Assembly: GCA_029213005.1 (NCBI GenBank)
Contig: JARGPI010000001.1
Coordinates: 141,469 to 205,468 of the forward strand
DNA: 64,000 bases
DNA from: Verrucomicrobiales bacterium
GTDB taxonomy: Bacteria; Verrucomicrobiota; Verrucomicrobiia; Verrucomicrobiales; DEV007
Direction: 5' to 3'
The notes beneath the pieces are model-generated. The model was not told the DNA's origin, did not search any database, and was given only the letters and a program-made list of their open reading frames with translations. How positions within the stretch are numbered: position 1 is the first letter of the stretch; each line of letters opens with the position of its first letter. Below, piece after piece: positions 37,874-47,712 of the stretch. The translations under genes and the position numbers were made by a program.

Positions 37874-40800
37874 ATGAAATTTTATCTAACTGCTTTTTTG
37901 AGCTTCGGCCTCATTTTGTCGTCTTACGGCCAGTCCCGTGCGGATCGGGTTGCGGCGAAGCTGGCTGAGAATCCCAAAGCCGACTGGTGGGAAGTCGTCG
38001 ATTCAGGTCCCTTCCAATCCGACACTTACCGTATTTTTGGAAAAGATGGTGAAACCGGCGTGCTCAAAGGTATCGCCCTGAAAATCGGTGCAGAGGAAGA
38101 GAATACCGTGGTGTTCGATACGGAGACGATGCGGATGGTGGCCGGGTTTTCGGGGAACGTGTCCTTTGCCGGAACGCCGTGGAATGGAAGTCATGGCGGC
38201 AATTCCTATATGCCGGAGGATCGCGCGAAGTATTATTTCACCACCAGTTGGGGACCGGGCTGGGGAATCGACGGGAACCTGGAGGACCCGCGTGAGAAAG
38301 ATAACGGCATTCCCAACGGGCCTCTGCCGGACGAGCACGCTGAATACCTCGGGATCTACCGCCACGAGGGGGGATCGGTGCTCAGCTATGAGGTTGGCGG
38401 TGTTCCGGTTCTGGAAAGACCGACGGAGAAGGGCGAGGTCCTGTTCCGGTCTTTCCGCGTCGGGAAACGAAAACTGCCTTTGCAGCTGGTCGTCTCTGAT
38501 CACATTGAAAAAGGGCGGGTGATCGAAGCAAAATTGATCGATGCACCCGGCGCAGTTAAAATCGAGGTGCTGGATTCGGGCCGCCGGATCGTGACATTGC
38601 CGCCGTCGGCGGAAACGCTCACTTTCCATCTTGCCTACGTTCCGGAAGGAATTGCCGTCCCCGAGCTCAAGCCTTTGAACTGGGAAAGTCTGACGAGCGG
38701 AGGCTCCTCACTTTTCCCCGATACCATTGAAGTCTCCGGTCAGGTGGGGGACGAATCCGGGACCTACGCTACGGACACGATTCCGCTTCCGACAAGAAAT
38801 CCCTGGAAGTCCGAGGTTCGCTTCGGCGCTTTCGATATTTTTGCGGACGGAAAAAGAGCGGCTTGTTCGACCTGGAATGGCGATGTCTGGATTGCAGATG
38901 GTATCGACGGAGCTTTGGATAAAATCACCTGGCGGCGTTTTGCGAGTGGGCTTTATCAGACTCTGGGGCTCAAAATTGTCGACGGGATTATCCACACCAT
39001 GGGCCGTGACCAGATCACGCGCTTACACGATTTGAATGAAGACGGGGAGGCTGATTTTTACGAATGCTTCAATAATGACGTGAACATTACCGACGGTTTC
39101 CACGAGTTTGCCTTCGATTTGCGTACTGATGAAGAGGGAAATTTTTACTTCAGCAAAGGTCAACCCGTGCTCGCCGGTGGACGGGGCTTTGCTCCCTGGA
39201 CGGAGCATAACGGAACGATCATGAAGGTCTCCGCCGACGGCGAAAAGCTGGAGCGCCTCGCCTGGGGACTCCGAGCTCCCGGGGGACTGGGACTCGGGCC
39301 AAACGGTGAACTCACCACCGGGGAAAATGAAGGCAGCTACGTGCCGCGCTGTAAGATCACCTGGAGTAAACGCCCCGATCTGGGTCGAGGAGACGACATC
39401 AGCTTTCACGGCGTGGTGCCAAGTGTCTGGGAGGAAAAAGCGTTTGTGAAAAATCTCCCCGGAGCACCTACCGATTACGAACGGCCTTTGCTTTGGCTGC
39501 CGTATTATGTCGACAACTCAAGCGGTAGCCAGTACTGGGTTCCGGAAGGCAGCGCCTGGGAGAATCACGCTGGAAACATGCTTCATTTGTCCTACGGAAA
39601 AAGTTCGGTTCTCCGGGTTCTGATTGACGAGGTCGATGGTCAAGTTCAGGGCGGGGTCTATCGATTACCGATTGAACTGACCAGTGCTGCGATGCGGGGG
39701 CGGTTCCATCCTGAGAGTGGTCACCTGTATCTGATCGGTTTTCGCGGCTGGCAAACCAATGGTGGAACCGGATTCCATCGGGTTCGGAAAGTGGGGAAGG
39801 AGAAGCCGGTGCCGGTGCGCCTCCGGGCTCATAAAAACGGAATGGTGATCGAATTTTCCGAGGCGATCGACGCCAAAGTCGCCTCCGACCCGAGACGCTA
39901 TGCGGTAACGAAATGGGATTACGTCTGGGGGCCCCAATACGGTTCAGGACGGTTTTCGATCGACAACTACGATGATGAGGCGCGAATCAAAGCGCTGGAT
40001 GAAATTTCCAAAGGTTGGCAGAATCAGGTGGATACCGTTCCGGTTCGTGCCGCGACCTTGCTCGAAGATGGAAAATCGGTGTTTCTCTATGTCGAGAAAA
40101 TGACTCCGGCGATGCAGATGGAGATCAAAATGGATCTTGCGAACACCGGGGGCGATGAGTTTCGCGAAACGATCTGGAATACGATTCACAATTTGCGGCC
40201 CGACTTTGATGAACATGGTCTCGATTTCTCCAGTTTGCCTGAGTTGGACACCTCCCCGGTAGGAAACCCGGGTTTGATCCTCAGTATGGCTCACGGTTCG
40301 ACTGATGATGCTCTCGTCGTCGATCGCCTCGCCATCACGCTCGATAACAATCAGGCCGCCACTCCGTTTATTGATCCACGACGCGGACGGGAAATGGTTT
40401 TCGAAGGAAATCTGGTGATCGAGGCGCGGGATAAACTGGCTTTTCATCTCGAGGGAACCGGCTGGGCCAGTCTTCGGATCGATGGCAAGACTCTGATCGA
40501 AGGGGAATTACCTCTTTCCGCCGAGCCTATTGAAATGGAGGCTGGAACTCACGCCATTTTCTGTAATTTCCGCCGCACAGACGGGAAGATCGGAAATCGT
40601 GACACCGGTGGGCCGGGCAGGCTCCAGTTACTCTGGAGCGGTGAGCAATTTGTGAAAGAGCCGGTTCCGCCTCGTGCTTTCCGCCATCTACCCAACGCTG
40701 TCGTCGAAGCGAAAGATAAAACCCGGCATGGGCGGGAGTTGTTTGCCTCGGTAGGTTGTATCCGTTGTCACAAAGCGGAGACCCGTTATGTCGATCCCAA

Positions 40801-42094
40801 GTTGGCGATGCCCGAGCTGCTGGAATCGCTTCCGGATTTTGAAAATATCGGACACCGGCTCAATCCGGGATGGGTTGAAAAATGGGTGCGGCAGCCGTCT
40901 CAATATTGCCCCAGCGTAGCGCCGGACGATGCGCCACATATCGCGGCCGCCCTCGCTGCACGAAAGAAAGAACCACTTACCGGGCAACCCGGTGATGCAA
41001 CGAAGGGAGAGGCAATCGCTTCGCAGCTTTATTTAAAGCCGTGGGCGGATAAATTGAGCGGGGAATCCAAATACACCCCGGCCGGACTCGTATCGTTTCT
41101 TATGAATCCAACGGCTCATCATTCCGACACCAGGTTTCCCGATCTCAGGCTATCCAGCGAAGAGGCTGCGAATCTCGCTTCGTGGATTCTCGATAATCAA
41201 CCCGAGGCACCCGCCGCTACCGGTGGGGACCCCGAGCGGGGTGAAGAGATGATTGCGAAGCGGTGCGATGTTTGTCATGCCCCTCGAGCCAAAAAGGCCA
41301 GCTATGAGTTTGCCGCCTTACCACTCTCGCAGATGTGGAAAGAGGAATGGCTCGTTCGGGGTTGTCTGTCTGAAGAGGAGGGTAATGCACCCGAACTGGG
41401 CTTGTCACTCGAGGCAAAGCAGGCGCTCCTCGCTTTTCGCAATGTGGACAGCAACCACGGCTTGAACTCGCTGAATCGCCTCGTCCCTCACGAATACGCC
41501 AAACGAACCATGAAGAGACTGCAATGTACCGAATGCCATTCCGGGGAAAATCAACTTCCCGGGATCGAACAGGCTGGTGAGAAACTGCGCGATGAATGGT
41601 TGGCCGGACTCTTTAAAGGAGAGGTCTTGCAAATCCGACCCTATCAGCAGGCCCGGATGCCGGGCTTCCCCAGTCGGGCGGAAGCGCTGGCAAAAGGAAT
41701 CGCACATGGCGCCGGAGTCAGCACCGGTGAGAAGTTAACTGCTCCGGACCAGCCGCTGGCAGATGTCGGTGGAAAGATCGCCGGAGCAACGGGATATGCC
41801 TGCACAACCTGTCATGCCGTTGGTTCGGAACCCGCCGTTCAGGCCTTCGAAGGGCAGGGGCCCAATTTGCAACTCGCGGGGGAAAGACTCCGCGAGGACT
41901 ACTATCAGGCCTGGATGCACTGGCCCCAGCGCTTTGTTCCCACCACCATTATGCCGAAGTACACCTTGGATAAAACTCATGCCCTGAATCCGACATTTTT
42001 CGAAGGCAGCTCCGGAAAACAATTTGAGGCGGTCTGGCAATGGATGAAAACCCTCGAAGGTGCGGAGAAAGCACCAGTTACCGAATCCCACTAA
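37874..42094 (+). CDS. Secreted propeller / tetraheme cytochrome c protein (DUF6797-like)
   Basis: 1,406 aa with a signal peptide (about 1-20, ending SYGQS). The N-terminal ~300 residues resemble the DUF6797-like domain found on such proteins. A sugar/PQQ-dehydrogenase-like beta-propeller follows (about 310-640: MKVSADGEKLERLAWGLRAPGGLGLGPNGELTTGENEG), then a beta-sandwich region near 830-940. The C-terminal third has four heme sites: CIRCH at 962, CDVCH at 1131, CTECH at 1218 and CTTCH at 1310. It is probably a periplasmic electron-transfer oxidase for a sugar or alcohol, passing electrons to heme c. The ATG at 37874 was chosen for the signal peptide; the frame is open to 37799. It lies between the GH63 gene and an RlpA-like gene on the same strand. 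Confidence 0.85.
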   Translation: MKFYLTAFLSFGLILSSYGQSRADRVAAKLAENPKADWWEVVDSGPFQSDTYRIFGKDGETGVLKGIALKIGAEEENTVVFDTETMRMVAGFSGNVSFAGTPWNGSHGGNSYMPEDRAKYYFTTSWGPGWGIDGNLEDPREKDNGIPNGPLPDEHAEYLGIYRHEGGSVLSYEVGGVPVLERPTEKGEVLFRSFRVGKRKLPLQLVVSDHIEKGRVIEAKLIDAPGAVKIEVLDSGRRIVTLPPSAETLTFHLAYVPEGIAVPELKPLNWESLTSGGSSLFPDTIEVSGQVGDESGTYATDTIPLPTRNPWKSEVRFGAFDIFADGKRAACSTWNGDVWIADGIDGALDKITWRRFASGLYQTLGLKIVDGIIHTMGRDQITRLHDLNEDGEADFYECFNNDVNITDGFHEFAFDLRTDEEGNFYFSKGQPVLAGGRGFAPWTEHNGTIMKVSADGEKLERLAWGLRAPGGLGLGPNGELTTGENEGSYVPRCKITWSKRPDLGRGDDISFHGVVPSVWEEKAFVKNLPGAPTDYERPLLWLPYYVDNSSGSQYWVPEGSAWENHAGNMLHLSYGKSSVLRVLIDEVDGQVQGGVYRLPIELTSAAMRGRFHPESGHLYLIGFRGWQTNGGTGFHRVRKVGKEKPVPVRLRAHKNGMVIEFSEAIDAKVASDPRRYAVTKWDYVWGPQYGSGRFSIDNYDDEARIKALDEISKGWQNQVDTVPVRAATLLEDGKSVFLYVEKMTPAMQMEIKMDLANTGGDEFRETIWNTIHNLRPDFDEHGLDFSSLPELDTSPVGNPGLILSMAHGSTDDALVVDRLAITLDNNQAATPFIDPRRGREMVFEGNLVIEARDKLAFHLEGTGWASLRIDGKTLIEGELPLSAEPIEMEAGTHAIFCNFRRTDGKIGNRDTGGPGRLQLLWSGEQFVKEPVPPRAFRHLPNAVVEAKDKTRHGRELFASVGCIRCHKAETRYVDPKLAMPELLESLPDFENIGHRLNPGWVEKWVRQPSQYCPSVAPDDAPHIAAALAARKKEPLTGQPGDATKGEAIASQLYLKPWADKLSGESKYTPAGLVSFLMNPTAHHSDTRFPDLRLSSEEAANLASWILDNQPEAPAATGGDPERGEEMIAKRCDVCHAPRAKKASYEFAALPLSQMWKEEWLVRGCLSEEEGNAPELGLSLEAKQALLAFRNVDSNHGLNSLNRLVPHEYAKRTMKRLQCTECHSGENQLPGIEQAGEKLRDEWLAGLFKGEVLQIRPYQQARMPGFPSRAEALAKGIAHGAGVSTGEKLTAPDQPLADVGGKIAGATGYACTTCHAVGSEPAVQAFEGQGPNLQLAGERLREDYYQAWMHWPQRFVPTTIMPKYTLDKTHALNPTFFEGSSGKQFEAVWQWMKTLEGAEKAPVTESH

Positions 42095-42101
42095 TCGAAT
42101 T

Positions 42102-42488
42102 ATGAAATCTAATCAATTATTCCGGACCGCGGCACTAGCCGTCGTCAGTCTGATCAGTGGGTTCCTCATCGCGGCGGAGCCGGGCGAGGTCCTGAAAGGA
42201 CAGGCTTCCTTTTACAGTAAAGGGTTCGTCGGTAAAAAGACGGCGAGCGGCGAACTCTACGATCCCGCTTCGTTGACGGCCGCCCATCGCACCCTGCCGT
42301 TTGGCACGATGGTCCACGTCACCAATCTAAAAAACGGAAAAACGGTGGTTGTCCGGATCAATAACCGGGGACCATTCACGAAAAATAACCGAATTATCGA
42401 TCTATCGCTGGCTGCAGCGGAGAAGGTGGCGATGACGAAAGATGGCGTCGTGGATGTGAAAGTGGTGATCCTGGAGGGCGCGGAATAG
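42102..42488 (+). CDS. rlpA: RlpA-like double-psi beta-barrel protein
   Basis: 128 aa. Signal peptide about 1-25 (ending LIAAEP), then a single DPBB domain of the RlpA septal lytic transglycosylase family: GQASFYSKGFVGKKTASGELYD, AAHRTLPFGTMVHVTN, VVVRINNRGPF and RIIDLSLAAAEKV, with the His and Asp used for catalysis in RlpA (H of AAHRT, D of IDLS). The SPOR domain of E. coli RlpA is absent, as in many short homologues. It starts 7 bp after the cytochrome gene; an earlier in-frame ATG at 42060 lies inside that gene. Likely exported and active on peptidoglycan glycan strands. Confidence 0.88.
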   Translation: MKSNQLFRTAALAVVSLISGFLIAAEPGEVLKGQASFYSKGFVGKKTASGELYDPASLTAAHRTLPFGTMVHVTNLKNGKTVVVRINNRGPFTKNNRIIDLSLAAAEKVAMTKDGVVDVKVVILEGAE

Positions 42489-42510
42489 TAGCAGCGTCAC
42501 CCAGAAAACG

Positions 42511-43623
42511 TCAGCTGTGCAGCGCGATGAGCCGCCGGTTCGCATCGATAATCACAGGAAACTTATCCGAGCAGGCGATCGAGTTTCGCTTTAATTCCTG
42601 AAATTCATCACGCGACGCCCAGAGAGGACCAATTAGAGGCTGAAGGTCGTCCCAGGCGAGTCGAGCAACCCGGGCGAGATCCTCAGCAATTTCTTTCAAA
42701 TCAATCGCGGATTCCGGCAGAGCGTAGGCGGAGATGACCTGCCGGGTCAGGCAGGGGGCGATTCCTTTTGGATTCGGAACTTCGTCCATGACATCGACCA
42801 GCGCCACGAGGCAGGCCACCAGCACGTTTTTACTGCTGTCCGACCGGTTCGTCCCCGGCATCAGCTCGAGGTATTTTTCAAATTGGGCGAGGCAAATCAG
42901 TAGTTCCCGATATTCGCCTTCAAAGGCAATCGCTTCGACAAAATCACCGAGGCTGTTCCACGCTTTGACATATTCCTCCGGAATGTGACCCTGCCACTCA
43001 TCGAGACGACCGGCCTCTGCCATCGATATTTTTGCCGCTTCCCATTGTTTGGAATCGATCCGAATCATATCCAGCTCCGGTGGTCCCATCAGGTTTTCGG
43101 ATTCCCCGGGCACGATGATGTGGATCTCAATATCGTCCCCGATCATGTGTTCCCAGGCTGAAAGCCAATAGACCCGCCGGGTGTTGGTAGCAGTGGTTTG
43201 ATTGCTGCCACCCACTCCGATATCAAAAACATGACGAAGCACGGTTTTCACCGAGTTAACCTGTCGAAGCGCTTCGATCACCCCGATCCGGAATCTCGGG
43301 TTGTGCCTCGCTAAGTTGTAAGTGCGGCGAAAGGCCTGCAGTTCCTCGATCTCTTCCGGATCGATAATTCCATCCAGACAGTTGATGAAGTATTTGAAAG
43401 GCCGCCAGGGTGATTCCGACGGGAAAAGGATCGCTTTGAAAAACAATTCCGTCTTTGTGCCGATCGTAGCCAGCACCGAATTAACATCCGATGCACCATA
43501 AATCTTTTGCGAAAGATGAGTCAGCTCCTCTCTCGCAAGATCAATTTTTTTTAAAAATTCGGCACCGTTAGTCTCCATTATGGGCTTGGTGGTTATTATA
43601 ATGCGTTTGCCTAATAAGGACAC
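42511..43623 (-). CDS. Protein of unknown function
   Basis: 370-aa soluble protein, mostly helical and acidic, with no signal peptide or membrane segment. The section RTYNLARHNPRF (about residue 93-104) recalls the R-x(n)-H motif of HEPN-like helical bundles, but this is not enough to assign the family. GTG at 43623 and ATG at 43578 are both possible starts; neither has a convincing Shine-Dalgarno at ideal spacing. The coding frame is long and has ordinary composition, so the gene itself is likely real. Confidence 0.65.
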   Translation of the reverse strand: MSLLGKRIIITTKPIMETNGAEFLKKIDLAREELTHLSQKIYGASDVNSVLATIGTKTELFFKAILFPSESPWRPFKYFINCLDGIIDPEEIEELQAFRRTYNLARHNPRFRIGVIEALRQVNSVKTVLRHVFDIGVGGSNQTTATNTRRVYWLSAWEHMIGDDIEIHIIVPGESENLMGPPELDMIRIDSKQWEAAKISMAEAGRLDEWQGHIPEEYVKAWNSLGDFVEAIAFEGEYRELLICLAQFEKYLELMPGTNRSDSSKNVLVACLVALVDVMDEVPNPKGIAPCLTRQVISAYALPESAIDLKEIAEDLARVARLAWDDLQPLIGPLWASRDEFQELKRNSIACSDKFPVIIDANRRLIALHS

Positions 43624-43730
43624 CTCTAATTTCGATTATTGGGGAGAAAAGTCTGTGCACCGCCTTTCTGCGGAGCAAGTTAAGCGTTAAGCAGCCCGCG
43701 TGATTTGATTTACCACCGGCATTTGGTCAC

Positions 43731-44471
43731 TTATGGCTTCTCGAAGACGAGAAAATGCTGAGCCGGTAGAAAATCCTTCAATTCAGCAAACCGAAGCCCG
43801 ACGGCTTCCATTTCGGCTTTGACCTGTTTGACTGTCATTTTATGGAGCGGTTTTATCGGGACCGAGGGGTCTTCGCCCCGATACTCTAACAACACAACGC
43901 GGCCACCGGATTTGAGGCCTTTGAAGATAGAGGTCATCATCTCTCTGGGATGGGAGAATTCGTGGTAGGCATCGACCATCAAAACCAGATCGGTACTGTT
44001 TTCCGGCAATTTGGTGTCTTCGATGGTTCCGAGCAGTGTTTCAACGTTAGCAGCCTTTCTCAGCTTCTTTTTCGCCTCGAGAAAATCGAGCATTTCCTGC
44101 TGAATATCCACGGCAATCACTTTTCCCTCCGGAACGTAGGGAGCCAGTAGAAAGGTGAAATATCCCGAACCGGCTCCGATATCAGCGATCGTCTCATTGC
44201 CTTTCAACTCCAGTTCATCCATCACTTCCGATGGATTTTCCTCACCCTCGCGTTCCGGTCTCTCCAGCCATTTGATTGCGTGAGCGCTGACCGTGTGTGA
44301 AATCTCCCGTCCCATGTAGACCTTGCCGATTCCGTCGCGGGAGGGCGCTTTCGCGGTGTAATAAGACGGGGCTTCCGGCTTGTCCTGAGAGTGGAGAATC
44401 AAGAGGCCCGTGCCGACAACGATGATGGCTGATGTCAGTAGAGGTCGGAAAAAATAGGATGGCTTATTCAC
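43731..44471 (-). CDS. Exported or membrane-anchored class I SAM methyltransferase
   Basis: About 246 aa. An N-terminal hydrophobic segment (PLLTSAIIVVGTGLLIL) acts as anchor or signal, followed by a Rossmann methyltransferase domain (motif I IADIGAGSGYFTFLLA, then GKVIAVDIQQEM, DLVLMVDAYHEFSHP, LKSGGRVVLLEYRG). Secreted copies of this methyltransferase type are frequent in PVC bacteria; their substrate is unknown. The frame is open to an ATG at 44585, but that would overlap the divergent gene starting at 44571; the GTG at 44471 gives a normal signal-like N-terminus and was preferred. A cytosolic SAM supply would be absent if it is truly periplasmic, so the topology deserves attention. Confidence 0.8.
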   Translation of the reverse strand: MNKPSYFFRPLLTSAIIVVGTGLLILHSQDKPEAPSYYTAKAPSRDGIGKVYMGREISHTVSAHAIKWLERPEREGEENPSEVMDELELKGNETIADIGAGSGYFTFLLAPYVPEGKVIAVDIQQEMLDFLEAKKKLRKAANVETLLGTIEDTKLPENSTDLVLMVDAYHEFSHPREMMTSIFKGLKSGGRVVLLEYRGEDPSVPIKPLHKMTVKQVKAEMEAVGLRFAELKDFLPAQHFLVFEKP

Positions 44472-44570
44472 AGAAAAACTGTTACACCAGTAGAAAGTTA
44501 AGAAAAATCGAAATAAAATGGATGTACGGTATTGATTAGTTTCGGTTAAAGGTCTAGACCTTCTGATATT

Positions 44571-45965
44571 ATGGCAGACGAACAATGGTTAAAGTCAAAC
44601 ATCGTGTTTGGTAGTGCTGGGATGGCAGCTTCCGGGATGCTTCCGCAACCTCCTGCCAAACCGAAGCCAAAACCCAAGCCGAAGCCAGAGCCTGTCGCTC
44701 TTGAAATCGAGTCTCCGTTCACCGTGGACGAAGAAATTGAAGAGCAGGTATTCGAAGAGGAAATCGTCGAGGTTGAACCAATTCAGCCCGTGGGTTACGG
44801 CATCAATTCGAAGGCGCAGGGACTTTTTTCCGATCTGAAGGTGGGCATCATTGGATGCGGAAGCCGAGTCGTCGATGGCTGTGACTGGGACTATGTGTTT
44901 CGCGGAATTCCGGGTTTGATTGTCGAAGGAATTTCGGATCCGATCGAGGATAGCATGTCCGAAATGCAGGAAGTTTATTCTTTTGAGGGCGGTTACTCCG
45001 ATTACCGGGAATTGCTGGCCCGTTCGAAGCCCAATCTCGTGGCGATTCCGCAGACGAGCACAGCGAAACGTTACGAGATTATCAAAAACTGTCTCATGTC
45101 AGGAGCCCATGTGGTCTGTCCCGCTCCTTTTACCCGCAGTTTGGAGGAAGCTGACGAATTGATCGCTTTGGCTGACCGCCGGGGTTTGAAACTGGCCGTT
45201 TCTCATCCCATGAGGCTCGATCCTAACATTGAAAGATTTTATGATCTCCGGGAAGAATTGATCGGAGATCTCGTGGAGATTCGCGTTTTCGGCGAAATGG
45301 ATGAAAAAGCAGGCGGTGAGGATCTACTGGTCCGTGGCGCCCCTCTTTTTGATTTGGTGAGAATGTTCGCCGGTGATTCCGTTTGGGCATCAGCCACCGT
45401 CCTCAACGAAGGCGAGCGGAGTACCCGCGAGGATATCGTCGACGATCCGGAGAGCCCCTGGGGCCCCCTGGTTGGTGATGTGGTAAGCGCCCAGTTTTAT
45501 ACGGAGAATGACGTAATGGTCAGTTTCATCAGTAACCGCAAGCTGAGTGACGTTCACATGGTCCACGGCATGGAGTTTGTTGGCACCAAGAGTGTGATGA
45601 GGCTGTTCGGTGGCGATCAGCCGACGCTTTCCCTGATGCAGAATCCGGGTGATCAGCGTCCTGATGGCGACGAAAAGTGGGTGCAATGGCCTGAACATCG
45701 CAATCCTTATCATCCTGTCGTTGATGAACTGGAAGGCGCAGAAGCGGCGAATCGGTTGACGGTTGCTGACTGGCTGGAAGGGATTTCTCAGGATCGGGAA
45801 GCGGTGAATTCCGGCAAACAGGCAATGAAGGCACTTGAAATGGTTCACGCCGTTTTTCAGTCCGCGTTGAGTGGTCGCAGGGTTTATTTTCCGTTGGCGA
45901 ACCGCCATCATCCTCTGACTCCGGAGGTCAAACCTTACGAAGTCGAATACAAGGAAACCGCTTAA
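44571..45965 (+). CDS. Gfo/Idh/MocA-family protein with Lys-Pro linker and altered active site
   Basis: 464 aa. Residues 1-85 are unusual: a short segment, then a (Lys-Pro) run at 30-40, then a Glu-rich acidic stretch. From 88 a Rossmann domain begins (VGIIGCGSR at 91-99) and continues as a Gfo/Idh/MocA oxidoreductase. The family's catalytic E-K-P motif reads P-A-P here (184-186, in HVVCPAPFT), so the active-site Lys is missing; the later region GMEFVGTKSVMRLFGG is typical. It may bind NAD(P) and a sugar-like ligand without normal dehydrogenase activity, or be regulatory. It is convergent with nadK, the stops overlapping by 4 bp. Confidence 0.85.
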   Translation: MADEQWLKSNIVFGSAGMAASGMLPQPPAKPKPKPKPKPEPVALEIESPFTVDEEIEEQVFEEEIVEVEPIQPVGYGINSKAQGLFSDLKVGIIGCGSRVVDGCDWDYVFRGIPGLIVEGISDPIEDSMSEMQEVYSFEGGYSDYRELLARSKPNLVAIPQTSTAKRYEIIKNCLMSGAHVVCPAPFTRSLEEADELIALADRRGLKLAVSHPMRLDPNIERFYDLREELIGDLVEIRVFGEMDEKAGGEDLLVRGAPLFDLVRMFAGDSVWASATVLNEGERSTREDIVDDPESPWGPLVGDVVSAQFYTENDVMVSFISNRKLSDVHMVHGMEFVGTKSVMRLFGGDQPTLSLMQNPGDQRPDGDEKWVQWPEHRNPYHPVVDELEGAEAANRLTVADWLEGISQDREAVNSGKQAMKALEMVHAVFQSALSGRRVYFPLANRHHPLTPEVKPYEVEYKETA

Positions 45966-46834
45966 ATCGCACTTCCGGTCCAGCCCAGCTTCTGGTGCAG
46001 GACCCGGAAAAAGTTTTGGCCGGGCAGGGAGGCCAGAGGCATCACAAAATCGGCGCGCTCGATTTCGATGTGAGCTTCGCCGGTGATGTCACTAATCAAC
46101 TGCCCATCCACCATCACTGAGAGTTGATCTCGCTGCTCGGGTATTTTCAGATCGATCTTGCTGTGAGCGTCGAGGATCATCGGTCGGTTGGCCAGGGTAT
46201 GCGGACAAACCGGAGTCAGCACAAAACAATCAGACCCCGGATCAACCAGCGGACCACCGGCTGAGAGGGAATAGGCGGTCGAACCGGTTGGAGTGGCGAT
46301 GATCAGCCCGTCCCCGGTGTATCGGTTGGCAAACAGGCCGTCGATCGTGGCTTCGACATGAATCACCCGGGAGTCATTTTTCCGGCTCAAGGTGACCTCA
46401 TTCAATCCGAAACACTCGATCGGTTCCTCATCGGGAATTTTGATGAGGCAGCGGATAATGGTGCGATCGGTAAACGAGTAGGATCCGTCGGCAATCGCTT
46501 CGACAAAGGCTTCGCTTTCATGCTCGGTTGCACAAGTCATGAAACCGAGACTGCCGGTATTGATGGCCGCGATCGGTTTGATCTTCTTCTCGAGCTGGCG
46601 AAGCATGTAAAGAATGGTTCCGTCACCACCGAGGATCACCAGAAGATCCGAATTTTCGGCGACTTCGTGAAGGCTGAGGGAGCTCACCTCACCGGCATCC
46701 AGCGCGGTCTGTTTTTCGACAAACAGCTCAATTCCTTTGCCGCGAAACCGCTTCAAAAGGTTCTTGAGGAGATGTTTTCCCGGTTTTTCGGGATTGGCGA
46801 TGATGCCTAATCGCATTCTTTGTTCTGTAGCCAT
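45962..46834 (-). CDS. nadK: NAD kinase
   Basis: 290 aa. Phosphorylates NAD+ to NADP+. Diagnostic GGDGT at 69-73, FGLNEVTLSR, and TPTGSTAYSLSAGGPLV are all present and the length is normal. The start at 46834 overlaps the tlyA 3' end by 28 bp, so the two genes form an operon. This pairing of tlyA and nadK is common in bacteria. Confidence 0.96.
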   Translation of the reverse strand: MATEQRMRLGIIANPEKPGKHLLKNLLKRFRGKGIELFVEKQTALDAGEVSSLSLHEVAENSDLLVILGGDGTILYMLRQLEKKIKPIAAINTGSLGFMTCATEHESEAFVEAIADGSYSFTDRTIIRCLIKIPDEEPIECFGLNEVTLSRKNDSRVIHVEATIDGLFANRYTGDGLIIATPTGSTAYSLSAGGPLVDPGSDCFVLTPVCPHTLANRPMILDAHSKIDLKIPEQRDQLSVMVDGQLISDITGEAHIEIERADFVMPLASLPGQNFFRVLHQKLGWTGSAI

Positions 46835-47553
46835 GCAAGAAATTCGACATTACCGTCCCCACCACTGATAGGTGAAACGGTGAGACCCTGCCAGCTTTTT
46901 TCGATCACGTTTTCAACAAAGTCTTTTATTTTAGCGACCGCTTCATCGTGAAGTTTTGAATCCCGAACCACTCCGCCTTTACCGACCTGCTCTCTTTTCA
47001 GCTCAAATTGAGGCTTGATCAGGCAGATGACGGATCCTTCCGGTTTCAAAACTTCGAATACCGGAGGAAGGATCAGTGTCAGCGAAATAAATGACACATC
47101 GATCACAACAAGATCGACTTTCTCAGGAAGGTCATCGGGAGTCATGTGGCGGATGTTGAAGCCTTCCCGCGACACGACACGGGGATCACTCCGCAACTTC
47201 CAGGCGAGCTGATTTTTGCCGACATCATAGGCGTAAACCTTTTCGGCGCCCCGCTGCAGCAGGCAATCCGTGAAGCCTCCTGTCGAGGCCCCGGCATCGA
47301 GAGCAATCAATCCCGCTGGATCAATTCCGAAATGATCGAGTCCCTTCTCAATTTTGAAGCCTCCGCGGCCGACGAACTTGGGTTTAGACTTCAGGATGAT
47401 CTCCACATCATCAGGCAATTTCTGCCCCGGTTTCAGGATCCCGTCGAAGCCCTCGACCCGCACTTCTCCAGCGATCACAAGACGTCGCGCCTGCTCCCGG
47501 GAATCGGAGAGGCCGCGTGATACAATGAGCTGATCGAGACGTTCTTTAGCCAT
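46807..47553 (-). CDS. tlyA: TlyA-family rRNA methyltransferase
   Basis: 248 aa. N-terminal S4 RNA-binding domain (RLDQLIVSRGLSDSREQARRLVIAGEVRV) followed by an FtsJ-like 2'-O-methyltransferase domain (FVGRGGFKIEKGLDHFG; ALDAGASTGGFTDCLLQRGA; DLVVIDVSFISLTLILP; LIKPQFE). The family methylates ribose in 16S/23S rRNA. ATG at 47553 begins MAKERLDQL, as in homologues; an ATG at 47568 and an open frame to 47706 exist upstream. First gene of the tlyA-nadK operon and divergent from lptF. Confidence 0.93.
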   Translation of the reverse strand: MAKERLDQLIVSRGLSDSREQARRLVIAGEVRVEGFDGILKPGQKLPDDVEIILKSKPKFVGRGGFKIEKGLDHFGIDPAGLIALDAGASTGGFTDCLLQRGAEKVYAYDVGKNQLAWKLRSDPRVVSREGFNIRHMTPDDLPEKVDLVVIDVSFISLTLILPPVFEVLKPEGSVICLIKPQFELKREQVGKGGVVRDSKLHDEAVAKIKDFVENVIEKSWQGLTVSPISGGDGNVEFLAWLQNKECD

Positions 47554-47712
47554 GAGTCGCGGGATCATATACCGCTCTGCGGGATTCTCAACGGCGCCCT
47601 TCGCCAGCATTAATAAAAGAGTTGGCACCATCGGAACTTGGAGTAATAGATGAGGCGAAAACGATTCATTAAGGGGTCCTAACAACAGACGCCACCGACC
47701 GTTCAAGACACG

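Noticed and set aside
44472..44585. Longer N-terminus for the methyltransferase (ATG at 44585)
   Set aside because: It would overlap the start and promoter of the divergent Gfo/Idh/MocA gene and would bury the signal-like segment.
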